Assembly (NCBI RefSeq): GCF_020991365.1
Contig: NZ_JAJLRA010000042.1
Coordinates: 1-33,115, forward strand
Length of the DNA: 33,115 nucleotides
Source of the DNA: Streptacidiphilus sp. ASG 303
Lineage (GTDB): Bacteria > Actinomycetota > Actinomycetes > Streptomycetales > Streptomycetaceae
Direction: 5' to 3'
Shown piece after piece: positions 25,612-32,991 of this stretch (positions within the stretch are counted from its first letter, which is position 1; each line of letters begins with the position of its first letter). A program made the translations under genes and the position numbers. The notes beneath the pieces are model-generated. The model saw nothing but the letters and a program-made list of their open reading frames with translations. It made no database searches and had not been told where the DNA came from.

Positions 25612-25815
25612 CTAGGCCATGGCCTCGCGGGCCCATTCATGGCGGCAGGCCGTACGGCATATCGCGCATTCCGCCGTTCCGTATATCGCCGGTTGCGCTC
25701 GCGGTTCCCGTATGCCTCGGACCTTGTCCCACGCGGTGAATTCGGCCGGTCGTCCGTGGCGTGCGACGGCGGCGGCGAGGTCGCAGAAGGGCGGGCGGGG
25801 CAGGTGGTCGCGCTC
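25612..25815 (-). pseudogene. Orphan C-terminal coding fragment, 67 codons without a start
   Basis: A minus-strand frame ending at TAG 25614-25612 reads RERDHLPRPPFCDLAAAVA, then FTAWDKVRGIREPRAQPAIY, then CAICRTACRHEWAREAMA. It looks like a real protein end, with a CxxCxxxC cluster that could bind metal. Moving upstream the frame becomes Pro/Arg-rich and runs antisense-like through the glycosyltransferase gene with no credible start. Its codons (ATA, GGA, GAA) are less GC-rich than those of neighbours. It is either the remains of a truncated gene or the out-of-frame old tail of the glycosyltransferase. Bases 25541-25611 are the helD leader; TATGGT on the minus strand (near 25574) may be a -10 box. 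Confidence 0.4.
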
Positions 25816-25859
25816 GCGGCCGCGGGCGGCCGGCGGCCCGCGGCCGGGCTGCGGAACCG

Positions 25860-26675
25860 TCAGGCCGGGTGGCTGCAGGGCGTCGGGGCGGGGCCGGGCG
25901 GCGGGCCGTCGCCGGCGGCGGCCCGCCGCGGCCCCCGGGCCTCCGCCTCCAGGCCGAGGAGCAGGTCGCCGAAGCCGCCGCGCGCCCGCGGGGTGCGGCG
26001 GGCGGAGGTGCGGACGGGGCACTCCTCCGTCCGCCGGATGCGGTATCCCGCGGCCTCCAGCGCCGCCGTCAGGGCGTGGTCCTCGCCCACGGCGGCGGAC
26101 GGGAACCCGCCCGCCCGCAGGTAGGCGTCGGCCCGGACGGCGAGGTTCGCACCGTGGACGTGCGGGTGCCCCTGCCCGGGGACGCCGCCCGCGGCCCCGG
26201 GGGCGGCGCGGTGGGCCTCGTACAGGCGGCGGAAGCGGAGCGCGGTGGCGGGCAGGTGCCCCGCCCAGTCGTCCACCTCGACGGTGCCCGCCACGGCGTG
26301 GAACCCGGCGGCCGCGGCCTCCAGGTGGTGGGCGAGCCAGCAGGCGGGGACGCGGGTGTCCGCGTCGGTGTGGGCCAGCCATGTCTGACGCTCCGCCGGT
26401 CCGCCGGCCCGGGACAGCAGTCCGGCGAGGGCCCGTGCGGTGCCGAGGGCCCTGGCCCGTCCGGCGCTGCGCACGGCGGTCTCCACCACGGCCGCGCCGT
26501 GGGCGCGGGCCAGGACGGCGGTGCCGTCCCGGCAGGCGTCCGCCGCCACCACCACCCGCACGGGGACGCCGCGCAGGCGCGGGTGGGCGGCGGCGCGCCG
26601 CACCGACTCCAGGCAGGGGCCGAGGAGCCGCACCTCGTCGTGGGCCGGGACGACGACGGCGACCGCGCGGATCAC
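25860..26675 (-). CDS. Family 2 glycosyltransferase
   Basis: 271 residues from GTG 26675-26673, which overlaps the stop of the methyltransferase (GTGA). The GT-A fold is clear: VAVVVPAHDEVRLLGPCLESV at the N terminus, VVVAADACRDGTAVLARAHGA, then WLAHTDADTRVPACWLAHHL with the metal-binding DxD (DAD), and later GANLAVRADAYLRAGGFPSAAVGEDHAL with the ED catalytic-base region. It would transfer a sugar from a nucleotide-sugar donor to an acceptor in the cytosol; neither is known. There is no membrane segment. The C-terminal 40 residues are Arg/Pro/Gly-rich. It is the last gene of a four-gene operon with 4-base overlaps throughout. Confidence 0.85.
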   Translation of the reverse strand: MIRAVAVVVPAHDEVRLLGPCLESVRRAAAHPRLRGVPVRVVVAADACRDGTAVLARAHGAAVVETAVRSAGRARALGTARALAGLLSRAGGPAERQTWLAHTDADTRVPACWLAHHLEAAAAGFHAVAGTVEVDDWAGHLPATALRFRRLYEAHRAAPGAAGGVPGQGHPHVHGANLAVRADAYLRAGGFPSAAVGEDHALTAALEAAGYRIRRTEECPVRTSARRTPRARGGFGDLLLGLEAEARGPRRAAAGDGPPPGPAPTPCSHPA

Positions 26676-27298
26676 GCCAGTCCCTCGGCGGCCGCGACCG
26701 ACAGGCTCCCGGGGTCCGGCCGCTCCCCCGGTCCGGGGCGGACCAGGACGTCGAGCAGGAAGTCCGGCTCCTCGTGGCCGGCGGTCCGCACCAGGCCGGG
26801 GGTGGCCCGCACCGCCGCGTGGACGGCGTCGCCGCTCTGGGCGTGGTCGGGCGCGGGGCGGCGCCAGTGCACGGCGAGCAGGGTGCCCCCGGGCTCCAGG
26901 GAGGCCGCCGCGCGCTCCAGCAGGTCCCGGACCCCGGCCGGGTCGAAGTAGTACAGGACCTCGGAGAGCACGACGAGGTCGAACCGCTCACCGGGCCAGT
27001 CGGCGGGCAGGGTCAGGTGCTCGACGCGCACGTGCGGCCGGTCCGCGAGCCGGCGGCGGGCCGCCGCGACGGCGCGCTCGGAGCGGTCGCAGCTCAGCAG
27101 GCGCTCGCAGCGGTCGGCGAGCACGGCGGTGAGGACGCCGACCGAGCAGGCGGGCTCGAAGGCGCTGCGGTAGGAGGGGCGGGGCAGCGAGGCGGCGGTG
27201 AGCGCGTACTTGCGCCGCTCGTACCAGCGGCCCGCCAGGTCCCAGGGGTCCTCGGTGTCCCGGTACATCGCGGCGAAGTACTCGGCGGGCGTGTTCAC
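26672..27298 (-). CDS. SAM-dependent methyltransferase, NodS-like
   Basis: 208 residues from GTG 27298-27296. The N terminus NTPAEYFAAMYRDTEDPWDLAGRWYERRKYALT is typical of NodS-family methyltransferases, followed by the SAM motif I FEPACSVGVLTAVLADRC, acidic LLSCDRSERAV, FDLVVLSEVLYYFDP (motif II/post-II) and LEPGGTLLAVHWR. NodS itself N-methylates the deacetylated glucosamine of Nod factors; other family members act on varied amines. Here the deacetylase-like gene directly upstream could create the amine (inference). Both ends overlap neighbours by 4 bases (GTGA), so it is translationally coupled with the PIG-L and glycosyltransferase genes. Confidence 0.85.
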   Translation of the reverse strand: MNTPAEYFAAMYRDTEDPWDLAGRWYERRKYALTAASLPRPSYRSAFEPACSVGVLTAVLADRCERLLSCDRSERAVAAARRRLADRPHVRVEHLTLPADWPGERFDLVVLSEVLYYFDPAGVRDLLERAAASLEPGGTLLAVHWRRPAPDHAQSGDAVHAAVRATPGLVRTAGHEEPDFLLDVLVRPGPGERPDPGSLSVAAAEGLA

Positions 27299-28155
27299 CG
27301 CAGCACCACCTCGTGGTCGCGCAGGAAGTGGGCGAGCTCCTCCGGGGGGAGGACGGGGGCGTCGGCGGGGTCGTCGCCGAGCGGGCGGACCTGGCTGGCG
27401 AAGCAGTCGAGCGCGGCGCGCTTGCGGGCGGCCGCGTCGGCGCCGAGGGGGATCCGGGCGGCCCGGTGCCAGGGGACGCGGGGGTCGTCGGGGCGCGCCC
27501 AGTGCCAGGTCCACACGGGGTAGTGCAGGACCGGGACGCCGGTGGCGGCGCCGGCCGCCGCGGCGGCGCGGCCCGCGGCCTCGTGGTCGGCGTGCACGTC
27601 GCCGCTCCAGGGGGCGGCGACGGCGTCGAAGCCGGCCATCAGGCCGGCGAGGCGCTCGGCGAGGGCGGCCTCGTGACGGGCGACCTGCGTGTCCGGCAGG
27701 CCGAGCGGGACGACCTCGGTGTCCCCGGCGCCCAGGGCGGCGAGGGCCCGGACGGCCTCCTGCCGGCGGACGCGGGCCAGGTCGCGCGCGGCGGCGGCCG
27801 TGCTGTGCGGGTGGGACGCCTCGCCGTCGGTGACGGCCGCCAGCCGCAGGCGGGCGCCGGCCGCGGCGAGGCGGGCGACGGTGCCGCCGAGGCCGAGGAC
27901 CTCGTCGTCGGGGTGGGCGGCGACCAGCAGGACGCGGCGCAGGCCGGAGAGGTCGAGCTCGGGGAAGGAGGCGGGGGCCTGCCAGGCGGCCCACACCTCC
28001 TCGGGGGTGCCGGGCGCCTGGATCGGGTCGGCGGGCGCGGCGGGCACCGCGGTCACGGCGGTCACGGCGGTTACAGCGGTCACGGCGGTCGGCGGGGAGG
28101 CGGCGGCTGCGGCGTCCCCGGCGGGGCGGCGCGGCGGGCGGGCGGGACGGGTCAC
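27295..28155 (-). CDS. PIG-L family deacetylase (LmbE-like)
   Basis: 286 residues from GTG 28155-28153. The zinc motif AAHPDDEVLGLGG and the later HADHEAAG supply the metal ligands and catalytic Asp of the GlcNAc-PI/mycothiol MshB-type de-N-acetylases. Residues 1-60 are an Ala/Thr/Val/Pro-rich extension containing (T-A-V) repeats from a 9-bp tandem repeat, then TPEEVWAAWQAPASF leads into the domain. Such enzymes remove N-acetyl groups from sugars or sugar-linked molecules. It is the second gene of the operon; start and stop overlap neighbours by 4 bases. The substrate is unknown. The mycothiol enzymes MshB and Mca do not usually sit in this context. Confidence 0.88.
   Translation of the reverse strand: MTRPARPPRRPAGDAAAAASPPTAVTAVTAVTAVTAVPAAPADPIQAPGTPEEVWAAWQAPASFPELDLSGLRRVLLVAAHPDDEVLGLGGTVARLAAAGARLRLAAVTDGEASHPHSTAAAARDLARVRRQEAVRALAALGAGDTEVVPLGLPDTQVARHEAALAERLAGLMAGFDAVAAPWSGDVHADHEAAGRAAAAAGAATGVPVLHYPVWTWHWARPDDPRVPWHRAARIPLGADAAARKRAALDCFASQVRPLGDDPADAPVLPPEELAHFLRDHEVVLR
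28049..28090. repeat. 9-bp tandem repeat inside the PIG-L gene
   Basis: GCGGTCACG and one variant (GCGGTTACA) occur four times in a row plus a partial copy. On the coding strand they give a run of T-A-V triplets near residue 25-36, in the extension before the catalytic domain. The unit keeps the frame, so copy-number change alters only length. Confidence 0.85.
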
Positions 28156-29321
28156 CGGTCCTCCTCCCCGGCCGCGCGCCGGGCGTCCGCGACCGCCGCG
28201 CCGAGGGCGGCGAGGTCGCGTTCGCCGTGGTGCTGCCGCAGGTAGACGGTCAGGTCGGCGGTGGTGCGGGCGTGGACGGGGTCGTGCGCGAGGGGGCCGG
28301 CGCCCAGGGCGCGGCCCGTGCGGTGCAGCACCTCCGAAGCGACCGCCTCGGTGAAGGAGCGCACCCGCAGGGCACGCAGGGCGGCGCCCCCCGCGCGGTC
28401 GCCGGGATCGGCGTCGGTCTCGGCCGCCGCCCGGTCGAGCAGGGCGTCGACGGCCTCCAGCGCCGCGTCGACGGCGCCCAGGTGCGCCAGGGCGTGCGGC
28501 TCCGGCGGGCGCCGGGCGGCGGCGTCCCGCAGGGTGCGGGCCACCGCGCGCGCCCCGCCGTACCAGCAGGCCGCGACGCCGACGCCGCCGTGGTGGAAGC
28601 CGGGCCGCTCCAGGTAGGCGCCGGGCGGGCCGACCGGCACCGCCGGGGCGGAGGCGAACGCGACGTCGAGCGTGTCGCTGCCCGCCATCCCGGCGGACTG
28701 CCAGCTGTCCGGGACGGGGGCGGCGGTCGCCGGGTCGAGGGCGACGGCGAACAGCCTGCGCTCCTCCCCCTCCCGGGCGGTGACCAGGGCGTGGGTGCAG
28801 ACACGCGCACCGGAGCAGTACGGCTTGGGACCGGACAGCAGGAAGCCCCCGTCCGGGCCGCGCACGGCCCGCAGCCCGGGCCCGGGCGGCTCAGCGGCCC
28901 AGACGCCCCAGCGGGACCCCGGGGCGGGCTCGGGCACGCCGGGGACCCCGGCCGCGCGCAGCTCCGCCAGGATCGCCAGTGCGTCGGTGTGGCCCTCGGC
29001 CAGGCGGGCCAGGGCCAGGTCGCGCTCGGCCACCGCGGTGAGGGCCCGCCAGCGCTGCCGGGTCCGGCCGCCGCCGGGGAGGGGGAGGTCCAGCCGGCCC
29101 TCGTCCGCCATGCGGGCGAACTCGGCCGCGACGGCGCGGCGGTGGGCCTCTGGGCCGGTCCCGGCGGCGCCGCTCCCGGCCGGGCCGCCGTGCGGACCGG
29201 CGTGCAGGCCGCCGTGCGGGTCGCCGCCCTGTCCGCCGTACGCCGCCGGGCGCGCGGCGGGGTCCGTGCCGCCGCGGTCCGCCGGCGTGTCCGCCGGAGC
29301 GGTGCGCTGCCATGCCGTCAT
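28152..29321 (-). CDS. Acyl-CoA dehydrogenase-like flavoprotein
   Basis: 389 residues from ATG 29321-29319; an in-frame start further upstream lacks similarity to the family. After a Gly/His/Pro-rich tail (about 15-55), helical and beta domains follow: RLAEGHTDALAILAEL, SGPKPYCSGARVCTHALVTAR (the beta-domain FAD/substrate pattern), MAGSDTLDVAFASAPAVPVG, and a C-terminal helical bundle ending YLRQHHGERDLAALG. The layout suits FAD-linked acyl-CoA dehydrogenases or related hydroxylases/nitroalkane-oxidase-like enzymes. The catalytic Glu of true acyl-CoA dehydrogenases could not be placed. It is the first gene of the operon with the PIG-L, methyltransferase and glycosyltransferase genes; the substrate may be a lipid or nucleotide-activated sugar (inference). 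Confidence 0.75.
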   Translation of the reverse strand: MTAWQRTAPADTPADRGGTDPAARPAAYGGQGGDPHGGLHAGPHGGPAGSGAAGTGPEAHRRAVAAEFARMADEGRLDLPLPGGGRTRQRWRALTAVAERDLALARLAEGHTDALAILAELRAAGVPGVPEPAPGSRWGVWAAEPPGPGLRAVRGPDGGFLLSGPKPYCSGARVCTHALVTAREGEERRLFAVALDPATAAPVPDSWQSAGMAGSDTLDVAFASAPAVPVGPPGAYLERPGFHHGGVGVAACWYGGARAVARTLRDAAARRPPEPHALAHLGAVDAALEAVDALLDRAAAETDADPGDRAGGAALRALRVRSFTEAVASEVLHRTGRALGAGPLAHDPVHARTTADLTVYLRQHHGERDLAALGAAVADARRAAGEEDR

Positions 29322-29493
29322 CCCTCGTGGCCTCCCGTCTGTTCGGTCCTCCGGACCCTCCGGGCCCACCGGGGCGCCGAGCCCCCGGGGCGGCTGCCCA
29401 GGGCCGGACGGCGGAAACGGACGGACGGCCCCGGGTCCCGGGGTGTCCGCGTCCGCGGCGGCCTCCCGGGGCGCCGCGGCGGGAGGCCCCCGA

Positions 29494-29533
29494 CCGGACG
29501 GTGCGGGCCCGGTGCGGGGCCGGGCCCGTCCGG
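29494..29533 (-). terminator. Bulged hairpin between L,D-transpeptidase and operon
   Basis: CCGGAC (29494-29499) pairs with GTCCGG (29528-29533) and, after a five-base bulge, GGGCCCGG (29505-29512) with CCGGGCCC (29520-29527). It lies about 200 bases downstream of the L,D-transpeptidase stop on its strand and is a plausible terminator. Confidence 0.5.
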
Positions 29534-29593
29534 GAACCGCGGCATGCGGGGCGCGGGGCGCGGGGGTCCCGGCCGAGGAGGCCCGTGCGGCAC

Positions 29594-29640
29594 GGCGGCT
29601 CGGCGGCCCGGCGGCTCGGCGGCCCGGCGGCCCGGCGGGG
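29594..29640. repeat. 8-bp repeat (GGCGGCYC), five copies
   Basis: GGCGGCTC and GGCGGCCC alternate from 29594 to 29633, followed by GGCGGGG. It is intergenic, with no coding consequence. Confidence 0.75.
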
Positions 29641-29729
29641 ACGACGCCGCTCCGGGCCGGACGGCGGGATCCGTCCGGCCCGGGCGGGGCGCGCGGGGTG
29701 CCGTGCGGACCGGGCGGTCCGCCGCGCCG

Positions 29730-30281
29730 TCAGGTACCCGTGACGATCACCGTGTCACCGACCCGGCTGAAGTCGTAGAACCACTTGGCGGCCGCCGTGC
29801 CGAGGTGGACGCAGCCGTGGGAGATGTCGGCCGAGCCGATGGAGTGGTCCCAGGGGGCTCCGTGCACGAAGAGGCCGGAGTCGGTGAGCCGCACCGCCCA
29901 GGGGGCCATGACGTCGTAGTAGTCGGGGCTCGCGGGGTTGCAGGTGAGCCGGATGCTGCACGAGGTCATCTCGACGACGGCCTCCTTGCCGAGCACGTGG
30001 TAGGTGCCCGACCGGGTGGGGAAGCGGGGCTGCCCGAAGCCTGCGGCGAAGACGGCCACCGTCCTGCCGTCGACGGTGGCCCGCAGCTGGTGGGTGCGGG
30101 CGTCGATCACCGTGACGTGCCCCGTGGCGGCCGCGGGGGCGCGGACCGGGGACGCGGCCTGCCGTGCCGGGGCTCCGGCGGCGGGTCCGGCCGCGGCCGC
30201 GCAGAGGGCCGTCGTCAGCAGCGTCGCGAGGGCGCCGGACGCGGCGGCGCGCCGCAGTCCGCGGAGTCTGTTCCTGGTCAT
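29730..30281 (-). CDS. L,D-transpeptidase (YkuD), exported
   Basis: 183 residues from ATG 30281-30279; an in-frame GTG at 30290-30288 is an alternative. Residues 1-45 are a signal peptide (RNRLRGLRRAAASGALATLL, TTALCAAAAGPAAG). The YkuD domain follows: GHVTVIDARTHQLRATVDGR, FPTRSGTYHVLGKE, SGLFVHGAPWDHSIG and the active site SHGCVHL with nucleophile Cys157 and His155. The usual SHGCVR motif has His in place of Arg. These enzymes form 3-3 peptidoglycan cross-links or attach proteins outside the membrane. It is divergent from a second, different L,D-transpeptidase gene; the shared 486-base control region may coordinate both. Confidence 0.88.
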   Translation of the reverse strand: MTRNRLRGLRRAAASGALATLLTTALCAAAAGPAAGAPARQAASPVRAPAAATGHVTVIDARTHQLRATVDGRTVAVFAAGFGQPRFPTRSGTYHVLGKEAVVEMTSCSIRLTCNPASPDYYDVMAPWAVRLTDSGLFVHGAPWDHSIGSADISHGCVHLGTAAAKWFYDFSRVGDTVIVTGT

Positions 30282-30498
30282 CCTGATCACCACCGTGGTG
30301 TCGGTGAGCACCTGCGGCCGCGGGGGCGGAGCCGCGCAGGCGGGTCGGTTCACTGGCGGCACCAAGGCGGCGACGGCCCCGGGAGGGGCCCGGTCCATGG
30401 GAGGTGTCTGCGCGGCCGCCCGGCGACGGAAGCGCACTTCTGCGCCTTGGTGAGCGATTTGTCGGGATGATGCAGCCGTCCTCCTACCCAGCCGCACG

Positions 30499-30528
30499 CG
30501 TCCCACACCGGCGAACCGTCCCACACCG
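30499..30528. repeat. Direct repeat CGTCCCACACCG, two copies
   Basis: Exact 12-base copies at 30499-30510 and 30517-30528, spaced 18 bases apart, just before the 10-bp array. They may be protein-binding sites in the divergent control region. Confidence 0.6.
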
Positions 30529-30539
30529 CCCCTCATCGA

Positions 30540-30589
30540 TCCGAACCCGCCTGAACCGTCCTGAAACACCCTGAACCGGCCTGAACAGG
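30540..30589. repeat. Five tandem 10-bp units, consensus CCTGAACCNN
   Basis: Units TCCGAACCCG, CCTGAACCGT, CCTGAAACAC, CCTGAACCGG and CCTGAACAGG follow each other with no gap. Every 10 bases is about one helical turn, so the sites would face the same side of the DNA. Read on the minus strand the core is GGTTCAGG. Cooperative binding of a regulator to the divergent promoters is a reasonable inference. Confidence 0.7.
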
Positions 30590-30767
30590 CCCGTACGCCC
30601 GCGAGCCGGCGCCGAGGAGGCCGGCGGCCGGAGGAGCGGCAGGTCCGCCCGTCGGGGTGAAAGGGCGCCGGGCGTACCGCCGGTGCGGAAGGCCGGCGCC
30701 GCACCCGGGGAAGAATCCGACCGCGGCCGGAAGGCGCGGCAGCGGAGCGACGAAGGAGCAGCACCCC

Positions 30768-31439
30768 GTGCACACCCGTTCCCGACCGCTCGCGGCGTCG
30801 GTCGCAGCGGTGGCGGCCCTGGGCGCCCTGTCGCCGCCGCAGGCTCCGTCCTTCCCGGTCCCGGTCTCCGTCGGCGGCGCGACCCAGCTGATCACCGTCG
30901 AGGCCGACGGCTCGTACGCCACCGTGACGGCGTGGGAGAAGGGGCCGTCCGGGTGGACACCGCAGTTCGGCACCGCCTCGGGGCGTGTCGGCTCCCGCGG
31001 CGTGACCGACGGCGCGACCAGGCGCCAGGGCACCTGGACGACGCCCGCCGGCACCTGGACGGTCACCGAGGGGTTCGGGACGCTTCCCGTGGGGACCGCG
31101 ATGCCGTACACCGTGGTCGGTGATGACGACTGGTGGGTCGGGGACCCGCGGTCGAGGTTCTACAACCGGATGCACGGCGCCCGGGGGGCGGACTTCCCGC
31201 TCACCGAGGAGGGCGCACGGGGCAGCGAGCACCTGGTCGACCACCCCGTGCAGTACGCCGAGGCCCTCGTGGTCGACTTCAACCGGTGGCCCGCCGCCCC
31301 CGGCCGCGGCGCCGGCATCTTCCTCCACGTCAACGGGCGCGGCGCGACCGCCGGCTGCGTCTCGGTGCCCCGCGCGACCATGGACCGGATCATGGCGTGG
31401 ATCAGGCCGTCCGCCCACCCCCGGATCGCCATCGGCTGA
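30768..31439 (+). CDS. L,D-transpeptidase family protein with GATAGC-type active site, exported
   Basis: 223 residues from GTG at 30768, with AAGGAG at 30753-30758. A signal peptide (about 1-30: RSRPLAASVAAVAALGALS) leads into a beta-rich domain: QLITVEADGSYATVTAWEK, ASGRVGSRGVTDGATRRQGT and TPAGTWTVTEGFGTLPVGT. The active site is HVNGRG with His187, then ATAGCVSVP with Cys197. This is the variant of the YkuD fold found widely in actinobacteria, where SHGC is replaced by TAGC. A cell-wall cross-linking or hydrolytic role outside the membrane is likely. It is divergent from the SHGC-type gene at 29730-30281. Confidence 0.82.
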   Translation: MHTRSRPLAASVAAVAALGALSPPQAPSFPVPVSVGGATQLITVEADGSYATVTAWEKGPSGWTPQFGTASGRVGSRGVTDGATRRQGTWTTPAGTWTVTEGFGTLPVGTAMPYTVVGDDDWWVGDPRSRFYNRMHGARGADFPLTEEGARGSEHLVDHPVQYAEALVVDFNRWPAAPGRGAGIFLHVNGRGATAGCVSVPRATMDRIMAWIRPSAHPRIAIG

Positions 31440-31983
31440 CGGCCCGGCGGACGGCGCCCGTTCCCGGCGGTGGGGCGGCCGGGGGCGAATCCGCCGGGTC
31501 GGCGGTCGCGGCGGTGGAGCGGGCGGTGCCGCCCTGTCCGGCCGCCGGGAGCCCGGCGGCCGGGGCGCGGCGGCCGGGGCGCGGCGGCCGGGCCCGTCCG
31601 CGTGCGCGGACCCACCGGCCGGGAAGGGCGGCGCCTGGAGCAGGTCCAGCGGCGCCGCCGTACCGGTCCGGCGCGCCGCCGGCGTGCGATGCCGCAGGCC
31701 CCCGGCGGGCGGGACCCGCGTGCCGGGGGCCGCCCGGCCGGTGCGGGCCGACGAGGACGCCGTCCGGGACGCGGCCCACCGGTTCGACGGGACCGGCCCG
31801 GCCGGTCCGGCCCCTCGGGGACGGGAGGAGGCCCGGCGAGCCTCCCCGGGCCACGGCACCGGCCGGCACCTCCCGCACCGCGGGGGGACCTCGCCGCCGA
31901 CCGCCTCCCGGCCCCGCGGAGCAGTGCGCCCTGGGCGTCGGGCCGGTGTTCCGGGCCGTGCTCCGGCTGCGCCTGCCGGCGGC
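31440..31983. other. 544-base gap without a supported gene
   Basis: The sequence is extremely GC-rich and all open frames look like shadows. It holds a 9-bp inverted repeat (CCCGGCGGA 31443-31451 with TCCGCCGGG 31490-31498) just after the L,D-transpeptidase stop, a plausible terminator, and a 14-bp tandem repeat (GGCGGCCGGGGCGC, 2.7 copies, 31555-31592). Confidence 0.5.
31443..31498 (+). terminator. Long-loop inverted repeat after the TAGC-type L,D-transpeptidase gene
   Basis: Nine-base arms pair perfectly around 38 bases and begin 4 bases after the stop codon. The long loop makes the terminator call weak. Confidence 0.35.
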
Positions 31984-32979
31984 TCAGTGCGCGAGCACGT
32001 CCGGCAGGCCGGACATCGCGACCAGCGAGGAATCGTGGAACTTGACCACGCGTGAGACGCCGGTGGGGGTGGGGGCGAGCACCACGACGCCGTCGGCCCG
32101 GAGCGTGCCGTCCGCGTCCCGGCGGTACACGGCGGCGGCGGGCTGGCCGTTGGCCGTCGTGGCGGTCATCCGCCAGTCGCCGGGTGCGCCCAGGACGTAC
32201 GCGTCGAGCACGTGGATGCACGCCGCCCGGCCCGCCTGCCAGTCGCGGAACGGCGTCGCCTCCAGCGTGGCGTCCGCACGCAGCACCTGTTCCAACAGGC
32301 GGGCGTCGGAGCGCTCGAAGGCCGCGATGTAGGCGTCGAGGAGCGCGCGTGCCCGCCGGTCGGTCGGTTCGAGCAGTTCCTCGGGCGCCGGATCGAGCTC
32401 GTCCAGCCGGGCGCGGGCGCGCTGCAGGCCGCTCTTGACCGCGGCCGCGGTGGTGCCGAGGATCTCCGCGGTCTCGGCCGTCGAGAACGCCAGCACCTCG
32501 CGCAGGATGAGGATCGCGCGCTGGCGGGCGGGCAGGTGCTGCAGGCCGGCGATGAGCGCCAGCCGCAGCGACTCGCGTCCGACCACCACCGCGGCCGGAT
32601 CGCCGGCGGGCGGGGCGGTCCGTGCGTCCGGCAGCGGTTCCAGCCAGGAGACCTCGCCCGGCGCCGCGGCGTCCGGCGGGCGGTCGGGTCCGTCGTACGG
32701 GCCCGCCAGGCCCGAGGGCAGCACCCGGATCGGGCGCGGCTCCAGCGCCCTCAGGCAGACGTTGGTGGCGATCCTGTAGAGCCAGGACCGGACCGACGCC
32801 CGGCCCTCGAATCCGGAGTAGGACCGCCACGCCCGCAGGTAGGTCTCCTGCACCAGGTCCTCGGCGTCGTGCGCCGAGCCGGACATGCGGTAGCAGTGCG
32901 CCAGCAGCTCCCGGCGGAACCGCTCCGTCTCGGCGGTGAACCGGTCCTGACCCGCCGCCGCCCCCGCATCCGATGCCAC
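31984..32979 (-). CDS. ECF sigma-70 factor with C-terminal SnoaL-like domain (SigG/TIGR02960 type)
   Basis: 331 residues from GTG 32979-32977. Region 2 is FRRELLAHCYRMSGSAHDAEDLVQETYLRAWRSY followed by RASVRSWLYRIATNVCL; region 4 is LQHLPARQRAILILREVLAFSTAETAEILGTTAAAVKSGLQRARARL, a helix-turn-helix. From about 205 a SnoaL-like domain follows (LLDAYIAAFERSDARLLEQVL, ending VKFHDSSLVAMSGLPDVLAH), as in sigma factors that act without a classic anti-sigma factor. The variable linker after region 2 is typical. It recruits RNA polymerase to unknown promoters. The coding sequence is intact, but an IS5-family element starts 13 bases upstream of the start codon, so the native -35 region is gone. Confidence 0.88.
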   Translation of the reverse strand: MASDAGAAAGQDRFTAETERFRRELLAHCYRMSGSAHDAEDLVQETYLRAWRSYSGFEGRASVRSWLYRIATNVCLRALEPRPIRVLPSGLAGPYDGPDRPPDAAAPGEVSWLEPLPDARTAPPAGDPAAVVVGRESLRLALIAGLQHLPARQRAILILREVLAFSTAETAEILGTTAAAVKSGLQRARARLDELDPAPEELLEPTDRRARALLDAYIAAFERSDARLLEQVLRADATLEATPFRDWQAGRAACIHVLDAYVLGAPGDWRMTATTANGQPAAAVYRRDADGTLRADGVVVLAPTPTGVSRVVKFHDSSLVAMSGLPDVLAH

Positions 32980-32985
32980 GCCGCG

Positions 32986-32991
32986 AGCCTA
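32986..32991 (-). promoter_or_regulatory. Possible -10 box TAGGCT left next to the IS end
   Basis: TAGGCT reads on the minus strand 6 bases before the sigma-factor GTG, the spacing of a leaderless promoter. The next bases outward belong to the IS element. No TTGAC-like -35 was found 16-18 bases upstream inside the element. Confidence 0.4.

Larger units (their letters stand above)
29322..29729. other. 408-base gap upstream of the four-gene operon
   Basis: No gene is supported. It holds the hairpin at 29494-29533 and the 8-bp repeats at 29594-29640. A GGGAGG about 12-17 bases before the acyl-CoA dehydrogenase ATG may be its ribosome binding site. No clear promoter was recognised. Confidence 0.5.
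30282..30767. other. 486-base divergent control region between two L,D-transpeptidase genes
   Basis: No gene is supported. It holds the two repeat arrays listed separately. An AT-richer patch at about 30430-30470 is the likeliest promoter zone, but I could not fix convincing -35 and -10 boxes for either direction. Confidence 0.5.

Noticed and set aside
25541-25620. Rifamycin-associated element upstream of helD
   Set aside because: No inverted repeat of the expected GC-rich form was found between the TTG start and the next coding sequence.
30540-30589. PhoP-binding (PHO) box array
   Set aside because: The period is 10 bases instead of 11, and the core GGTTCAGG differs from the GTTCACC heptamer.
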